From: Rhodobacter huangdaonensis
Lineage (GTDB): Bacteria > Pseudomonadota > Alphaproteobacteria > Rhodobacterales > Rhodobacteraceae
Assembly (NCBI RefSeq): GCF_004022465.1
Contig: NZ_SAVA01000002.1
Location: forward strand, 372,001 to 436,000
Direction: 5' to 3'
DNA length: 64,000 nt
Part shown: positions 1 through 7,154 of the stretch, piece by piece
How the letters are laid out: each line of letters begins with the position of its first letter
How positions within the stretch are numbered: position 1 is the stretch's first letter
The notes under the pieces: model-generated
Database searches by the model: none
Told to the model about the DNA's origin: nothing
What the model saw: only the letters and a program-made list of their open reading frames with translations
Program-made: the position numbers and the translations under genes

Positions 1-382
1 TCTTGGAATGGGCCGAGATCGCCGAGGGGGCAACGGGCAGGACGCCGTTCAGCAGCGAGGGATGCGAGATCCGGCCGACATGCCACAGCTGCGCGACGAT
101 CTTGCCGCCCTCGGCATGCACCGCGTCGGTGACCTTGCGCCAGCCGGCGACCTGTTCGGGGGAATAGATGCCGGGCGTCCAGGCATAGCCCTGGCCCATC
201 GGCGAGATCTGCGTGCCCTCGGAGACGATCAGCCCGGCGCTGGCGCGCTGGCGGTAATATTCGACGGTGAGCTCGGTCGGCACCAGATCGGGGGCGCGGT
301 TGCGGGTGAGCGGCGCCATCACCAGGCGATTGGCGATCGTGATCTGGCCAAGCTGGCCCGGCGAAAACAGTGTGTCGGTCAT
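1..382 (-). CDS. Alkene reductase, Old Yellow Enzyme family (N-terminal part only)
   Basis: Partial gene; the 3' part lies beyond the left edge. The visible 127 residues begin MTDTLFSPGQLGQITIANR and continue with MAPLTRNRA and a GYAWTPGIYSPEQV segment, which is the start of the FMN-binding TIM barrel of NemA/OYE-type enoate reductases (NADPH-dependent reduction of activated C=C bonds, cytosolic). The M-A-P-L-T strand and the T-P-G-I-Y block after it are family hallmarks. The ATG at 382 is the natural start because the barrel's first strand follows within about 15 residues. Substrate cannot be told from the sequence. It is transcribed away from the left edge of sufT and no operon partner is visible. 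Confidence 0.85.
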   Translation of the reverse strand, partial: MTDTLFSPGQLGQITIANRLVMAPLTRNRAPDLVPTELTVEYYRQRASAGLIVSEGTQISPMGQGYAWTPGIYSPEQVAGWRKVTDAVHAEGGKIVAQLWHVGRISHPSLLNGVLPVAPSAISAHSK

Positions 383-496
383 CGGAAAGACTGTCCCTTG
401 TGCGGCGCGACCTGCGCGCCAGAGTGAACGAATGAGTTCAATTTTGGCGCGCGCGGCGCGGCCGACAAGGGGGAAGAGCAGAATTTCTGTTGGCGC

Positions 497-862
497 TCAC
501 ATGAAGCCGAGTTCGAGCCGCGCCTCGTCCGACATCATGTCCATGCCCCATTGCGGCTGGAAGGTCATCTCGACATTCACCGCCTGCACGCCCGGCACCG
601 ACTCGACCGCGTTCTGCACCCATTCGGGCATCTCGCCCGCCACCGGGCAGCCCGGTGCGGTCAGCGTCATCACGATGCCGACCTCGTTCGCGTCGTTGAT
701 CTCGATCGTGTAGACGAGGCCCAGATCGTAGATATTCACTGGAATTTCAGGGTCGAAGACCGTTCGGCAGGCCTCCACCACCGCGTCGAACAGCGGATGG
801 TCGGTGGTCGAGGGCTTGATCAGCGGCGTGCCCTCGAGGGGCGTCTGGTCTTCGATGGTCAT
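497..862 (-). CDS. sufT: SUF system Fe-S cluster assembly protein SufT (MIP18/DUF59 family)
   Basis: 121-residue protein made almost entirely of a MIP18/DUF59 domain: VVEACRTVFDPEIPVNIYDLGLVY, then the conserved TAPGCPVAGEMP loop with the invariant cysteine, then VEMTFQPQWGMDMMS. Members act in the cytosol in Fe-S cluster maturation; in alphaproteobacteria they usually belong to the suf operon. Here the gene stands alone, with no other suf gene in view. Its length matches the family. It is divergent from prfA, and a promoter-like pair lies just upstream. A PaaD-type role is the alternative within this family but there are no paa genes nearby. Confidence 0.88.
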   Translation of the reverse strand: MTIEDQTPLEGTPLIKPSTTDHPLFDAVVEACRTVFDPEIPVNIYDLGLVYTIEINDANEVGIVMTLTAPGCPVAGEMPEWVQNAVESVPGVQAVNVEMTFQPQWGMDMMSDEARLELGFM

Positions 863-893
863 GGCGAACCCGCATCTGCGAAAGTCGAGCGTT

Positions 894-921
894 TATATAG
901 GGAATGTGCGGCAAAGGTAAA
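894..921 (-). promoter_or_regulatory. Candidate promoter for sufT
   Basis: Read on the minus strand there is a TTTACC -35-like hexamer (916-921) and a TATATA -10-like hexamer (894-899) with 16 bases between, about 30 bases before the sufT ATG. The AT-rich block stands out in otherwise GC-rich DNA. Assignment is by eye only. Confidence 0.4.
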
Positions 922-967
922 GAGCGCGGGGCTTGACCCGGAGAGATGAAAACGTCACATCCGCGGC

Positions 968-2023
968 ATGGTCCCGCTCGAGAAACTTGCCCAGATCACG
1001 CAGCGCTTCGACTTTGTCGGGGCGAAGCTGAACGTCGCCACCGCGCCCGCCGAGATCGCGGCGCTGTCGCGTGAATATTCCGAGCTGCGCCTGGTGGTCG
1101 AGGAAATCGCCGCCTATCGGCAGGCGCTTGAGGATGTGGGCGAGGCCGAGGGCTGGCTTGCCGACCCCGAGATGAAGGCGCTGGCCGAGGAGGAGCTGCC
1201 GCGGCTGCGCGCGCGCATCCCGGAAATGGAGCAGGCGCTGCGTCTGGCACTTCTGCCCAGGGACGCGGCCGATGCCCGCCCGGCGATCCTCGAGATCCGC
1301 CCGGGCACCGGCGGCGACGAGGCGGCGCTGTTCGCGGGTGACCTGCTGCGCATGTATCAGCGCTATGCCGAGACCAAGGGCTGGCGTTTCGAACTGATGG
1401 AACTCACCCCCTCCGAGCTTGGCGGGGTGAAGGAGGCGGTGGCGCGGATCGAGGGCGAGGGGGTCTTTGCCCGGATGAAATACGAAAGCGGTGTGCACCG
1501 GGTGCAGCGCGTGCCCGAAACCGAGGCGGGCGGGCGCATCCACACCTCGGCCGCGACCGTCGCGGTGCTGCCCGAGGCCGAGGAGGTCGACATCGACATC
1601 CCGGCGGGGGACATCCGCATCGACACGATGCGCAGCTCGGGCGCCGGCGGTCAGCATGTGAACACCACCGACTCGGCGGTGCGCATCACCCACCTGCCGA
1701 CTGGCATCGTCGTCACCTCGTCGGAGAAGTCGCAGCACCAGAACCGCGCCAATGCGATGGCGGTGCTGCGCGCGCGGCTTTACGAGATGGAGCGCGAGCG
1801 GCTCGCGTCCGAGCGCTCCGCCGACCGGCGCGCGCAGGTGGGCTCGGGCGACCGGTCGGAGCGGATCCGCACCTACAACTTCCCGCAGGGGCGGATGACC
1901 GATCACCGCATCAACCTGACGCTCTATTCCCTGACGCAGATCCTGAACGGCGATCTCGACACGGTGATCGACGCGCTGATTGCCGACGATCAGGCGGCGC
2001 GGCTGGCGGAGATCGAGGGATGA
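968..2023 (+). CDS. prfA: Peptide chain release factor 1
   Basis: 351-residue class I release factor. It recognises UAA and UAG in the ribosomal A site and triggers peptidyl-tRNA hydrolysis. Visible hallmarks are the PCRF domain with RPGTGGDEAALFA at about residues 111-123, the anticodon-like tripeptide P-E-T at residues 183-185 in RVPETEAGGRIHTS, and the catalytic GGQ at 227-229 in SSGAGGQHVNTTDSA. The PxT tripeptide (rather than SPF) marks RF1 and not RF2. The ATG at 968 gives the expected N-terminus. The stop codon overlaps the prmC start in an ATGA, so the factor and the enzyme that methylates its GGQ glutamine are translationally coupled. Confidence 0.97.
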   Translation: MVPLEKLAQITQRFDFVGAKLNVATAPAEIAALSREYSELRLVVEEIAAYRQALEDVGEAEGWLADPEMKALAEEELPRLRARIPEMEQALRLALLPRDAADARPAILEIRPGTGGDEAALFAGDLLRMYQRYAETKGWRFELMELTPSELGGVKEAVARIEGEGVFARMKYESGVHRVQRVPETEAGGRIHTSAATVAVLPEAEEVDIDIPAGDIRIDTMRSSGAGGQHVNTTDSAVRITHLPTGIVVTSSEKSQHQNRANAMAVLRARLYEMERERLASERSADRRAQVGSGDRSERIRTYNFPQGRMTDHRINLTLYSLTQILNGDLDTVIDALIADDQAARLAEIEG

Positions 2024-2877
2024 GGGCGCAGGAAGCCCTCGTCCTCGGCACCCGGGCGCTCATTGTCGCCGGGATCGAGGGCGCGGCGGGCGACGCGCGC
2101 CGGCTGATGGCGCATGCGCTCGGCGTCACGCCCGAGCGGCTGACGATGGCGCTTGGCGACGAGATCGGGGCCACGCAGCAGGCCGCCTTCGACGCGGCGC
2201 TTGCCGCGCGCGTGGCGCATCAGCCGGTGGCGCAGATCACCGGCCGGCGCCGGTTCTGGACGCATGAGTTCCGCGTCACCCGCGACACGCTCGACCCGCG
2301 CCCCGAGACCGAGCTGCTGGTGGCTGCCGCGCTCGAGGAGCCCTTCGCACGGGTGATCGACCTTGGCACCGGGACCGGCTGCATCCTGCTCAGCCTGCTC
2401 GCGGGCATGCCCTTCGCCACCGGCACCGGCACCGACATTTCCGCGGCGGCGCTTGCGGTCGCGGCCGAGAATGCGGCGGCGCTCGGGCTGAGCTCCCGGG
2501 TGCGGCTGATCGCCTCGGACTGGTTCGCGCAGGTGGGGGGCGTCTTCGATCTGATCGTCTCGAACCCGCCCTATATCGCCGAGGCGGAGATGGCGGGCCT
2601 TGCCGCCGAGGTGCGCGACTGGGAGCCGCGCGCTGCGCTGACGCCGGGCGGCGACGGGCTCGACGCCTATCGTGCGCTGGCCCGCGGCGCCGGGGCGCGG
2701 CTGCTGCCGGGCGGGCGGGTGCTGTTCGAGATCGGCCCGACGCAGGGCGCCGCGGTCTCCGAGCTGCTCGCCGCGCAGGGCTTCGAGCGGATCGAGATCT
2801 GCCGCGATCTCGACGGCCGCGACCGCGTGGTGATCGGCCGCAAACCGGCGGAAGCGGGCGGCTGCGGCTGCGCCTGA
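2020..2877 (+). CDS. prmC: Release factor glutamine N5-methyltransferase PrmC
   Basis: 285-residue class I SAM methyltransferase that methylates the GGQ glutamine of RF1/RF2. The helical N-terminal domain is followed by RPETELL, the SAM-binding motif VIDLGTGTG (residues 112-120) and the substrate-amide motif NPPY (182-185). The start overlaps prfA by four bases (ATGA), the usual prfA-prmC coupling. The C-terminus ends in a short Gly/Cys-rich tail (GGCGCA), not needed for catalysis and unusual looking, but the core is intact. Confidence 0.95.
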   Translation: MRAQEALVLGTRALIVAGIEGAAGDARRLMAHALGVTPERLTMALGDEIGATQQAAFDAALAARVAHQPVAQITGRRRFWTHEFRVTRDTLDPRPETELLVAAALEEPFARVIDLGTGTGCILLSLLAGMPFATGTGTDISAAALAVAAENAAALGLSSRVRLIASDWFAQVGGVFDLIVSNPPYIAEAEMAGLAAEVRDWEPRAALTPGGDGLDAYRALARGAGARLLPGGRVLFEIGPTQGAAVSELLAAQGFERIEICRDLDGRDRVVIGRKPAEAGGCGCA

Positions 2878-2931
2878 GGGCCGGTGCCGCGCTTTTCGGG
2901 CGCAAATCCGCGCCGTTTTGCAATTTCCGGC

Positions 2932-2959
2932 TTGCACGGGGGCGCACGAAATGCTTAGT
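2932..2959 (+). promoter_or_regulatory. Possible promoter upstream of the DUF4167 gene
   Basis: TTGCAC (2932-2937), 16 bases, then CTTAGT (2954-2959). It lies about 180 bases before the ATG at 3136 in the 258-base gap after prmC, so it would give a long leader. The -10 match is poor; weak support. Confidence 0.22.
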
Positions 2960-3135
2960 CATTCGCGTGCGGGATGGAAATTCGATCCCCTGCACGGCTC
3001 AGCTCTCCACTGCGGGTCAGACGGTTCACGGGCATCGCCCGCGCGCGCCGGCCGCACCCCCTGGCGGGCCCGATCCTTCAATCCGATCGCGGCCCGGACT
3101 TCAGCGCCCCCGAGGGGCTCAACAGACGAAGGCCC

Positions 3136-3810
3136 ATGAGATCTTCCAAATCCCGTTCGCGCAATAAGTCGAACCGTCAGCGCTCGATCGGCAACATCAT
3201 CAATCGGGTGTTCGACAGCTCCGGCCCCGAGGGCAAGGTGCGCGGCACGCCGCAGCAGATCATCGAAAAGTATCTCGCGCTGGCGCGGGATGCGCAGCTT
3301 GGCAACGACCGTGTTGCCGAGCAGAACTTCCTGCAGCACGCCGAGCATTACACCCGCATGCTCGGCGAGGCGCAGCGCGAAATGGCGCGCGAGCAGGAGG
3401 AGCGGCAACGCTCCTTCCCGCAGCAGGGCGGCAATGGTGGCCAGAACAATGGTCAGCCCGGAGGCCAGAGCGGCAACCGCGAGCGGGCGGAACGCCCCGA
3501 GCGCGAGCCGCGGCCCGAGGAAGGCGCGGCGATGCCCGAGGCCTTTGCGACCGAGGATGACGGCCCGGGCCTCGTGGTGACGCCCGAGATGCAGGCCGAA
3601 ACCGCTCCGGCGCCGGCCGCACCGGTCCTGCCGGTCGCGGGAACCGCCGAGGCGGGCGCCGAGCCCGCGCCGAAGAAGTCGTCGCGCAGCCGCTCGTCCG
3701 CGTCCTCGCGCAGCCGGTCGCCGTCGGCGCGCGGCAAGAAAAGCGACAAGGCCGAGGGACAGGGCGATGCCGCCCCGGCCGAGGCCCCGGCAGCGCCCAC
3801 GGGCGACTAG
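3136..3810 (+). CDS. DUF4167 domain-containing protein
   Basis: 224 residues starting MRSSKSRSRNK. Residues about 15-80 form the DUF4167 domain: N-R-Q-R-S-I-G-N-I-I-N-R-V-F-D-S-S-G-P-E-G-K, then the block from PQQIIEKYLALARDA to QHAEHYTRM, a conserved alphaproteobacterial signature of unknown function. The remainder is low-complexity: a Gln/Asn/Gly stretch, then Pro/Ala/Glu, then a Ser/Arg/Lys-rich basic tail, which suggests nucleic-acid or RNP association but is not proof. The ATG at 3136 was chosen because conservation begins there; an in-frame start 54 codons upstream would add a non-conserved extension. Frequently found downstream of prmC in alphaproteobacteria, as here. Confidence 0.88.
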   Translation: MRSSKSRSRNKSNRQRSIGNIINRVFDSSGPEGKVRGTPQQIIEKYLALARDAQLGNDRVAEQNFLQHAEHYTRMLGEAQREMAREQEERQRSFPQQGGNGGQNNGQPGGQSGNRERAERPEREPRPEEGAAMPEAFATEDDGPGLVVTPEMQAETAPAPAAPVLPVAGTAEAGAEPAPKKSSRSRSSASSRSRSPSARGKKSDKAEGQGDAAPAEAPAAPTGD

Positions 3811-3846
3811 GCCCGGGCGCGTCTTCCCGATTTCCAGAACTTCCGA

Positions 3847-3874
3847 AAGGCCCTGCAATCCGTTGCGGGGCCTT
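3847..3874. terminator. Bidirectional hairpin terminator between the DUF4167 gene and rsmA
   Basis: Twelve-base arms AAGGCCCTGCAA and TTGCGGGGCCTT close on a TCCG loop, with a single T-G wobble. The A-run on one side and T-run on the other let it serve both converging genes. Confidence 0.7.
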
Positions 3875-3886
3875 CGCCTTTCGCGC

Positions 3887-4729
3887 TCAGCCGCGGGCGA
3901 CGAGACGGGCGAGGGTGCAGAACGCCTCGAGCGAGACCCGCTCGGCGCGCTCGGTGGGCGCAATGCCGGCCTCCTCGAGCAGCGCCTCGATGTTCGGATG
4001 CACGCCCTTCAGCGCGGCGCGCAGCATCTTGCGGCGCTGGTTGAAGGCGGCGGCGACGACGCGCTGCAGCACCTTCGGATCGGCAGGGAAACGCGGCTCG
4101 GGCAGGGCGCGCAGATGCACCACCGCCGAATGCACCTTCGGCGCCGGGGTGAAGGCCTCGGGCGGCAGCACCATCACGATCCTCGCCTCGCAGCGCCATT
4201 GCGCCAAAAGCGCGAGCCGGCCGTAATGGTCGGTGCCGGGTTTCGCCACGATCCGCTCGGCCACCTCCTTTTGGAACATCAGCGTCAGGCTTTCCCAGAA
4301 CGGCGGCCAGTCGGGCGGCGTCAGCCAGCGGATCAGCAGCTCGGTGCCGACGTTGTAGGGCAGGTTCGCGGCAATGCGGATCGGCGGCGTCAGATGCGCG
4401 CGCACGTCGATCTCCAGCGCATCGCCGTTGATCACCTCGAGCCGGCCGGGGTAATGCGCCGCGATCTCGGCCAGCGCCGGCAGGCAGCGGCTGTCCTTCT
4501 CGACGGCGAGCACCCGGCGCGCGCCCTCGGCCAGCAGCCCGCGGGTCAGCCCGCCCGGTCCGGGGCCGACCTCGAGCACGTCGCAGCCGCTCAGCTCGCC
4601 CGCGGCGCGGGCGATCTTCGCGGTCAGGTTCAGATCGAGCAGGAAGTTCTGGCCAAGGCTCTTCTTCGCCACCAGCTCGTGGTCGCGGATCACCTCGCGC
4701 AGGGGGGGGAGCCCGTCGATCGCTGCCAT
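3887..4729 (-). CDS. rsmA: 16S rRNA dimethyladenosine transferase RsmA (KsgA)
   Basis: 280-residue rRNA adenine dimethyltransferase acting on A1518/A1519 in the small-subunit helix 45 loop. Visible: KKSLGQNFLLDLN near residue 25, SAM motif VLEVGPGPGGLT, and the catalytic ANLPYNVGTELL (N-L-P-Y) motif; C-terminal FNQRRKMLRAALKG. The ATG at 4729 has AAGGA seven bases upstream; an ATG at 4744 in the same frame is less well placed and falls in a repeat element. It lies downstream of pdxA in the lptF-to-rsmA gene order usual in proteobacteria, but is separated from it by about 100 bases carrying that repeat. Confidence 0.96.
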   Translation of the reverse strand: MAAIDGLPPLREVIRDHELVAKKSLGQNFLLDLNLTAKIARAAGELSGCDVLEVGPGPGGLTRGLLAEGARRVLAVEKDSRCLPALAEIAAHYPGRLEVINGDALEIDVRAHLTPPIRIAANLPYNVGTELLIRWLTPPDWPPFWESLTLMFQKEVAERIVAKPGTDHYGRLALLAQWRCEARIVMVLPPEAFTPAPKVHSAVVHLRALPEPRFPADPKVLQRVVAAAFNQRRKMLRAALKGVHPNIEALLEEAGIAPTERAERVSLEAFCTLARLVARG

Positions 4730-4740
4730 GATCCGTTCCT

Positions 4741-4785
4741 TCATCTTGCCGGAAATACCTCGGGGGTCCGGGGGCTGGCCCCCGG
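4741..4785 (-). repeat. Dispersed tandem-hairpin element, copy A
   Basis: Contains the core AAATACCTCGGGGGT followed by one stem-loop (arms CCGGGGG and CCCCCGG, loop CTGG, 4768-4785). It sits directly downstream of pdxA in the pdxA-to-rsmA direction. Copies B (16391-16452) and C (42841-42902) share the core. Probably a terminator-type repetitive element of Rhodobacteraceae; this copy has lost one of the two hairpins seen in the others. Confidence 0.6.
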
Positions 4786-4834
4786 CCGCGTCGGGCCCGG
4801 GCATACTGTCGCCGGGCTGCCGCGGCAAGCGCGC

Positions 4835-5842
4835 TCAGCGCGCCCGCGCGGCCCCCATCTTCGCCGCCAGTTTCAGCGCCGAGATCAGGCTCGCCGGATT
4901 GGCCCGGCCCTGGCCCGCGATGTCATAGGCGGTGCCGTGATCGGGCGAGGTGCGCACGAAGGGCAGGCCGAGCGTCACGTTCACCCCGCCGTCGAAATCG
5001 AGCGTCTTGATCGGGATCAGCGCCTGGTCGTGATAGGCGCAGATCGCCGCGTCGTATTTCGCCCGCGCCCCGGCGTGGAACATCGTGTCGGCGGGCAGCG
5101 GGCCTGCGACGGCAAAGCCCTCGGCGCGCAGCCCGGCGAGGGTGTCGTTCATCCAGTCGAGTTCCTCGTGCCCCATCGCGCCGCCTTCGCCCGCATGCGG
5201 GTTCAGACCGGCGACGGCGAGCCGCGGGTTCTCGATCGCGAAATCGCGGCGCAGCCCCTCGGCGGTGATCTGCACCGTCTCGCGCAGCAGCTCGGGGGTG
5301 AAGGCCTTCGGCACCGCGCTCAGCGCGATGTGAATGGTGGTCGGCACCACGCGCAGCGGCGGCGTGGCGCTTTCTGCGGCAAGCATCATCACCACCCGCG
5401 CGCCGCCCGCGAGATGGGCGAGGTATTCGGTATGCCCCGGGAAGGCGAAATTCGCGCCGTCATGCAACGCCTTCTTGTGGATCGGCGCGGTGGTCAGCGC
5501 GAGCCCGTCGCCTGCGCGCACGATCTCGACGGCACGGGCGATCACCGCGATCACCGCGGCGGCATTCGCCGGATCGGGCTGGCCGGGCAGCGCCGCGGCC
5601 GGAAAGGCATGGGGCAGCACCGGCAGCGCCGCACCGGCATGCAGCATCGCCTCGGACGGGTGGCCGATCTCGCGGATCTTCGTGCCGCGCGGCAGATGCG
5701 ACGGATCGCCGATCCAGACGAAGGGCAGCGCCGCGCCGAGGATTTCCCAGGCCTTCGCGGCGATCTCGGGGCCGATGCCCGAAGGGTCGCCGCAGCTGAC
5801 GATCACCGGCCGGTGCGCGGCGTCTTCCCGCACCATGCTCAT
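4835..5842 (-). CDS. pdxA: 4-hydroxythreonine-4-phosphate dehydrogenase PdxA
   Basis: 335 residues. Oxidises 4-phosphohydroxy-L-threonine with NAD in pyridoxal phosphate synthesis (DXP-dependent route). Signatures: SCGDPSGIGPEI near the N-terminus, TTAPIHKKAL, FPGHTEYLA with a metal-binding histidine, and the C-terminal YHDQALIPIK and FVRTSPDHGTAYDIAG with further ligands. The ATG at 5842 overlaps the surA stop (ATGA), so it is translated from the same transcript as surA, a widely conserved pairing. Confidence 0.96.
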   Translation of the reverse strand: MSMVREDAAHRPVIVSCGDPSGIGPEIAAKAWEILGAALPFVWIGDPSHLPRGTKIREIGHPSEAMLHAGAALPVLPHAFPAAALPGQPDPANAAAVIAVIARAVEIVRAGDGLALTTAPIHKKALHDGANFAFPGHTEYLAHLAGGARVVMMLAAESATPPLRVVPTTIHIALSAVPKAFTPELLRETVQITAEGLRRDFAIENPRLAVAGLNPHAGEGGAMGHEELDWMNDTLAGLRAEGFAVAGPLPADTMFHAGARAKYDAAICAYHDQALIPIKTLDFDGGVNVTLGLPFVRTSPDHGTAYDIAGQGRANPASLISALKLAAKMGAARAR

Positions 5843-7104
5843 GGCCGCACGATCACCGCATTGGCGGTCAGGTCGGCGAGGTAGCTGTCGGAATAGATGC
5901 CCATCCGCTCGTTTTGCAGCCGCGCGCGCACCGCATCGCGGTTCGGCGCGGTCTCGCCCTTGGCGTCGTCCACCGCCGCCTCGCGCGAGCACAGCATCAC
6001 CAGCTCCTGCCCCGCACCCCGGCTCAGCACCGTGGTCTCGCCGATGTCGAGCCCGGCGAGCGCCAGCGCGATGTCCTTCGGCAGCGCCCCCTGCGGGGCC
6101 GGGTCGTGACGGCTGACGAGGGACACGGGCAGCCCCTTCACCACCGTGTAGAGGTCGTCGCAGCGCTTGGCGGCGGCCGCCTTCTGCGCCAGTTGCGCCG
6201 CCTGTTCGGAGCCCGCCGGGCCGAGCGCGAGCGTCGCATAGCCAAGCGTCTGCGCGCGGGTGCCGGCCGGGCCGTGCTCGTCGATGCTGCGCATCATGAA
6301 GATCGCGACGGCGCCGTTCAGCTCGATCGGGGCCGAGGCCTGGCCCGGAGCGAGACCGAGCAGCACCGGGCGCAGCGCCGGCGGCAGATTGTCGAGCGGC
6401 ATCCAGTCGAGGCGCCCGCCGTTATCGCGGGTCGAGGCCGCCGACATCTGCCGCGCCGCCTCGGCGAAGGCGGCTTCGCTGCGCAATTGCGAGATCTTCT
6501 CGGCCTCGGCATGGGCTTCGGCCTCCTGACCGGGCGGGGCCGGCAGGATGATTTCCGAGATCAGCACCCGGGTGCCGCCGCCACGTTCCGATTCCATCAG
6601 CATGGCGCGGTCGATGTCGCTGTCCGAGATCCGCACCCGCGGCCCGAAGCGCTGCTTCACCAGCTCGCGCCAGACCAGGCCGGCGGTGACGAAATCGCGG
6701 AAGGTCGGTTCGTCGACACCGGTTTTCGCCAGCTCGGCGACGAACTGTTCGGAGGTCAGGTTGGCGCGGCCGGCAAACTCGGTCATGCCCTTGGCGACGG
6801 CGTCCTTGTCGAGCACGATGCCGGCCTGCTTTGCGGCCCAGACCCGGAGCCGGTCCTCGATCAGCGATTTCTCGGCGGCCTTGCGCAGGTCGCCCGGCTG
6901 GCGCAGCAGCTGCATGAAGCGCATCCGCTGCTCGATCTCGTAGCCGGTGACGCCAAGCCCGTTCACGAGGATCACCGGCGCGAAGGGGCTGTTCGTGGTG
7001 GCCGCCTGCGCGGCCACGTCGGTCACCGTCAGCCCGAGCGCGAGCGCCATGCCCAGAAGCGGGGTCAGTCGCATCCTCATCCTCATCCGTCTTTCGTCCG
7101 TCAT
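5839..7104 (-). CDS. surA: Periplasmic peptidyl-prolyl isomerase SurA
   Basis: About 421 residues. Periplasmic chaperone/isomerase that delivers beta-barrel proteins to the BAM complex. N-terminal signal peptide (MRMRMRLTPLLGMALALGLTVTDVAAQA), SurA N-terminal helical domain (VILVNGLGVTGYEIEQRMRFMQLL), then one parvulin-type region (about residues 190-290, LISEIILPAPP through IELNGAVAIFMM). Enterobacterial SurA has two parvulin domains; alphaproteobacterial ones commonly have a single recognisable one, as here. The start at 7104 has AGGA upstream; starts at the repeated ATGs just inside (MRMRMR) are equally plausible. Lies between lptD and pdxA in the canonical order. Confidence 0.92.
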   Translation of the reverse strand: MTDERRMRMRMRLTPLLGMALALGLTVTDVAAQAATTNSPFAPVILVNGLGVTGYEIEQRMRFMQLLRQPGDLRKAAEKSLIEDRLRVWAAKQAGIVLDKDAVAKGMTEFAGRANLTSEQFVAELAKTGVDEPTFRDFVTAGLVWRELVKQRFGPRVRISDSDIDRAMLMESERGGGTRVLISEIILPAPPGQEAEAHAEAEKISQLRSEAAFAEAARQMSAASTRDNGGRLDWMPLDNLPPALRPVLLGLAPGQASAPIELNGAVAIFMMRSIDEHGPAGTRAQTLGYATLALGPAGSEQAAQLAQKAAAAKRCDDLYTVVKGLPVSLVSRHDPAPQGALPKDIALALAGLDIGETTVLSRGAGQELVMLCSREAAVDDAKGETAPNRDAVRARLQNERMGIYSDSYLADLTANAVIVRP

Positions 7105-7154
7105 CCGTTCCGTTCCTGCCCCGTCGCTCCCCGCCGGGGCGTGTCTTCGCGCGC

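Noticed and set aside
1514..1522. P-E-T instead of P-A-T/P-V-T in the RF1 anticodon-like loop as a sign of altered stop-codon reading
   Set aside because: The middle residue of PxT varies in natural RF1 proteins; P and T are kept, so ordinary UAA/UAG reading is expected.
3767..5884. Long plus-strand open frame (about 705 residues) over rsmA and pdxA
   Set aside because: Antisense shadow of two well-conserved enzymes; composition is low-complexity and no ribosome site is present.
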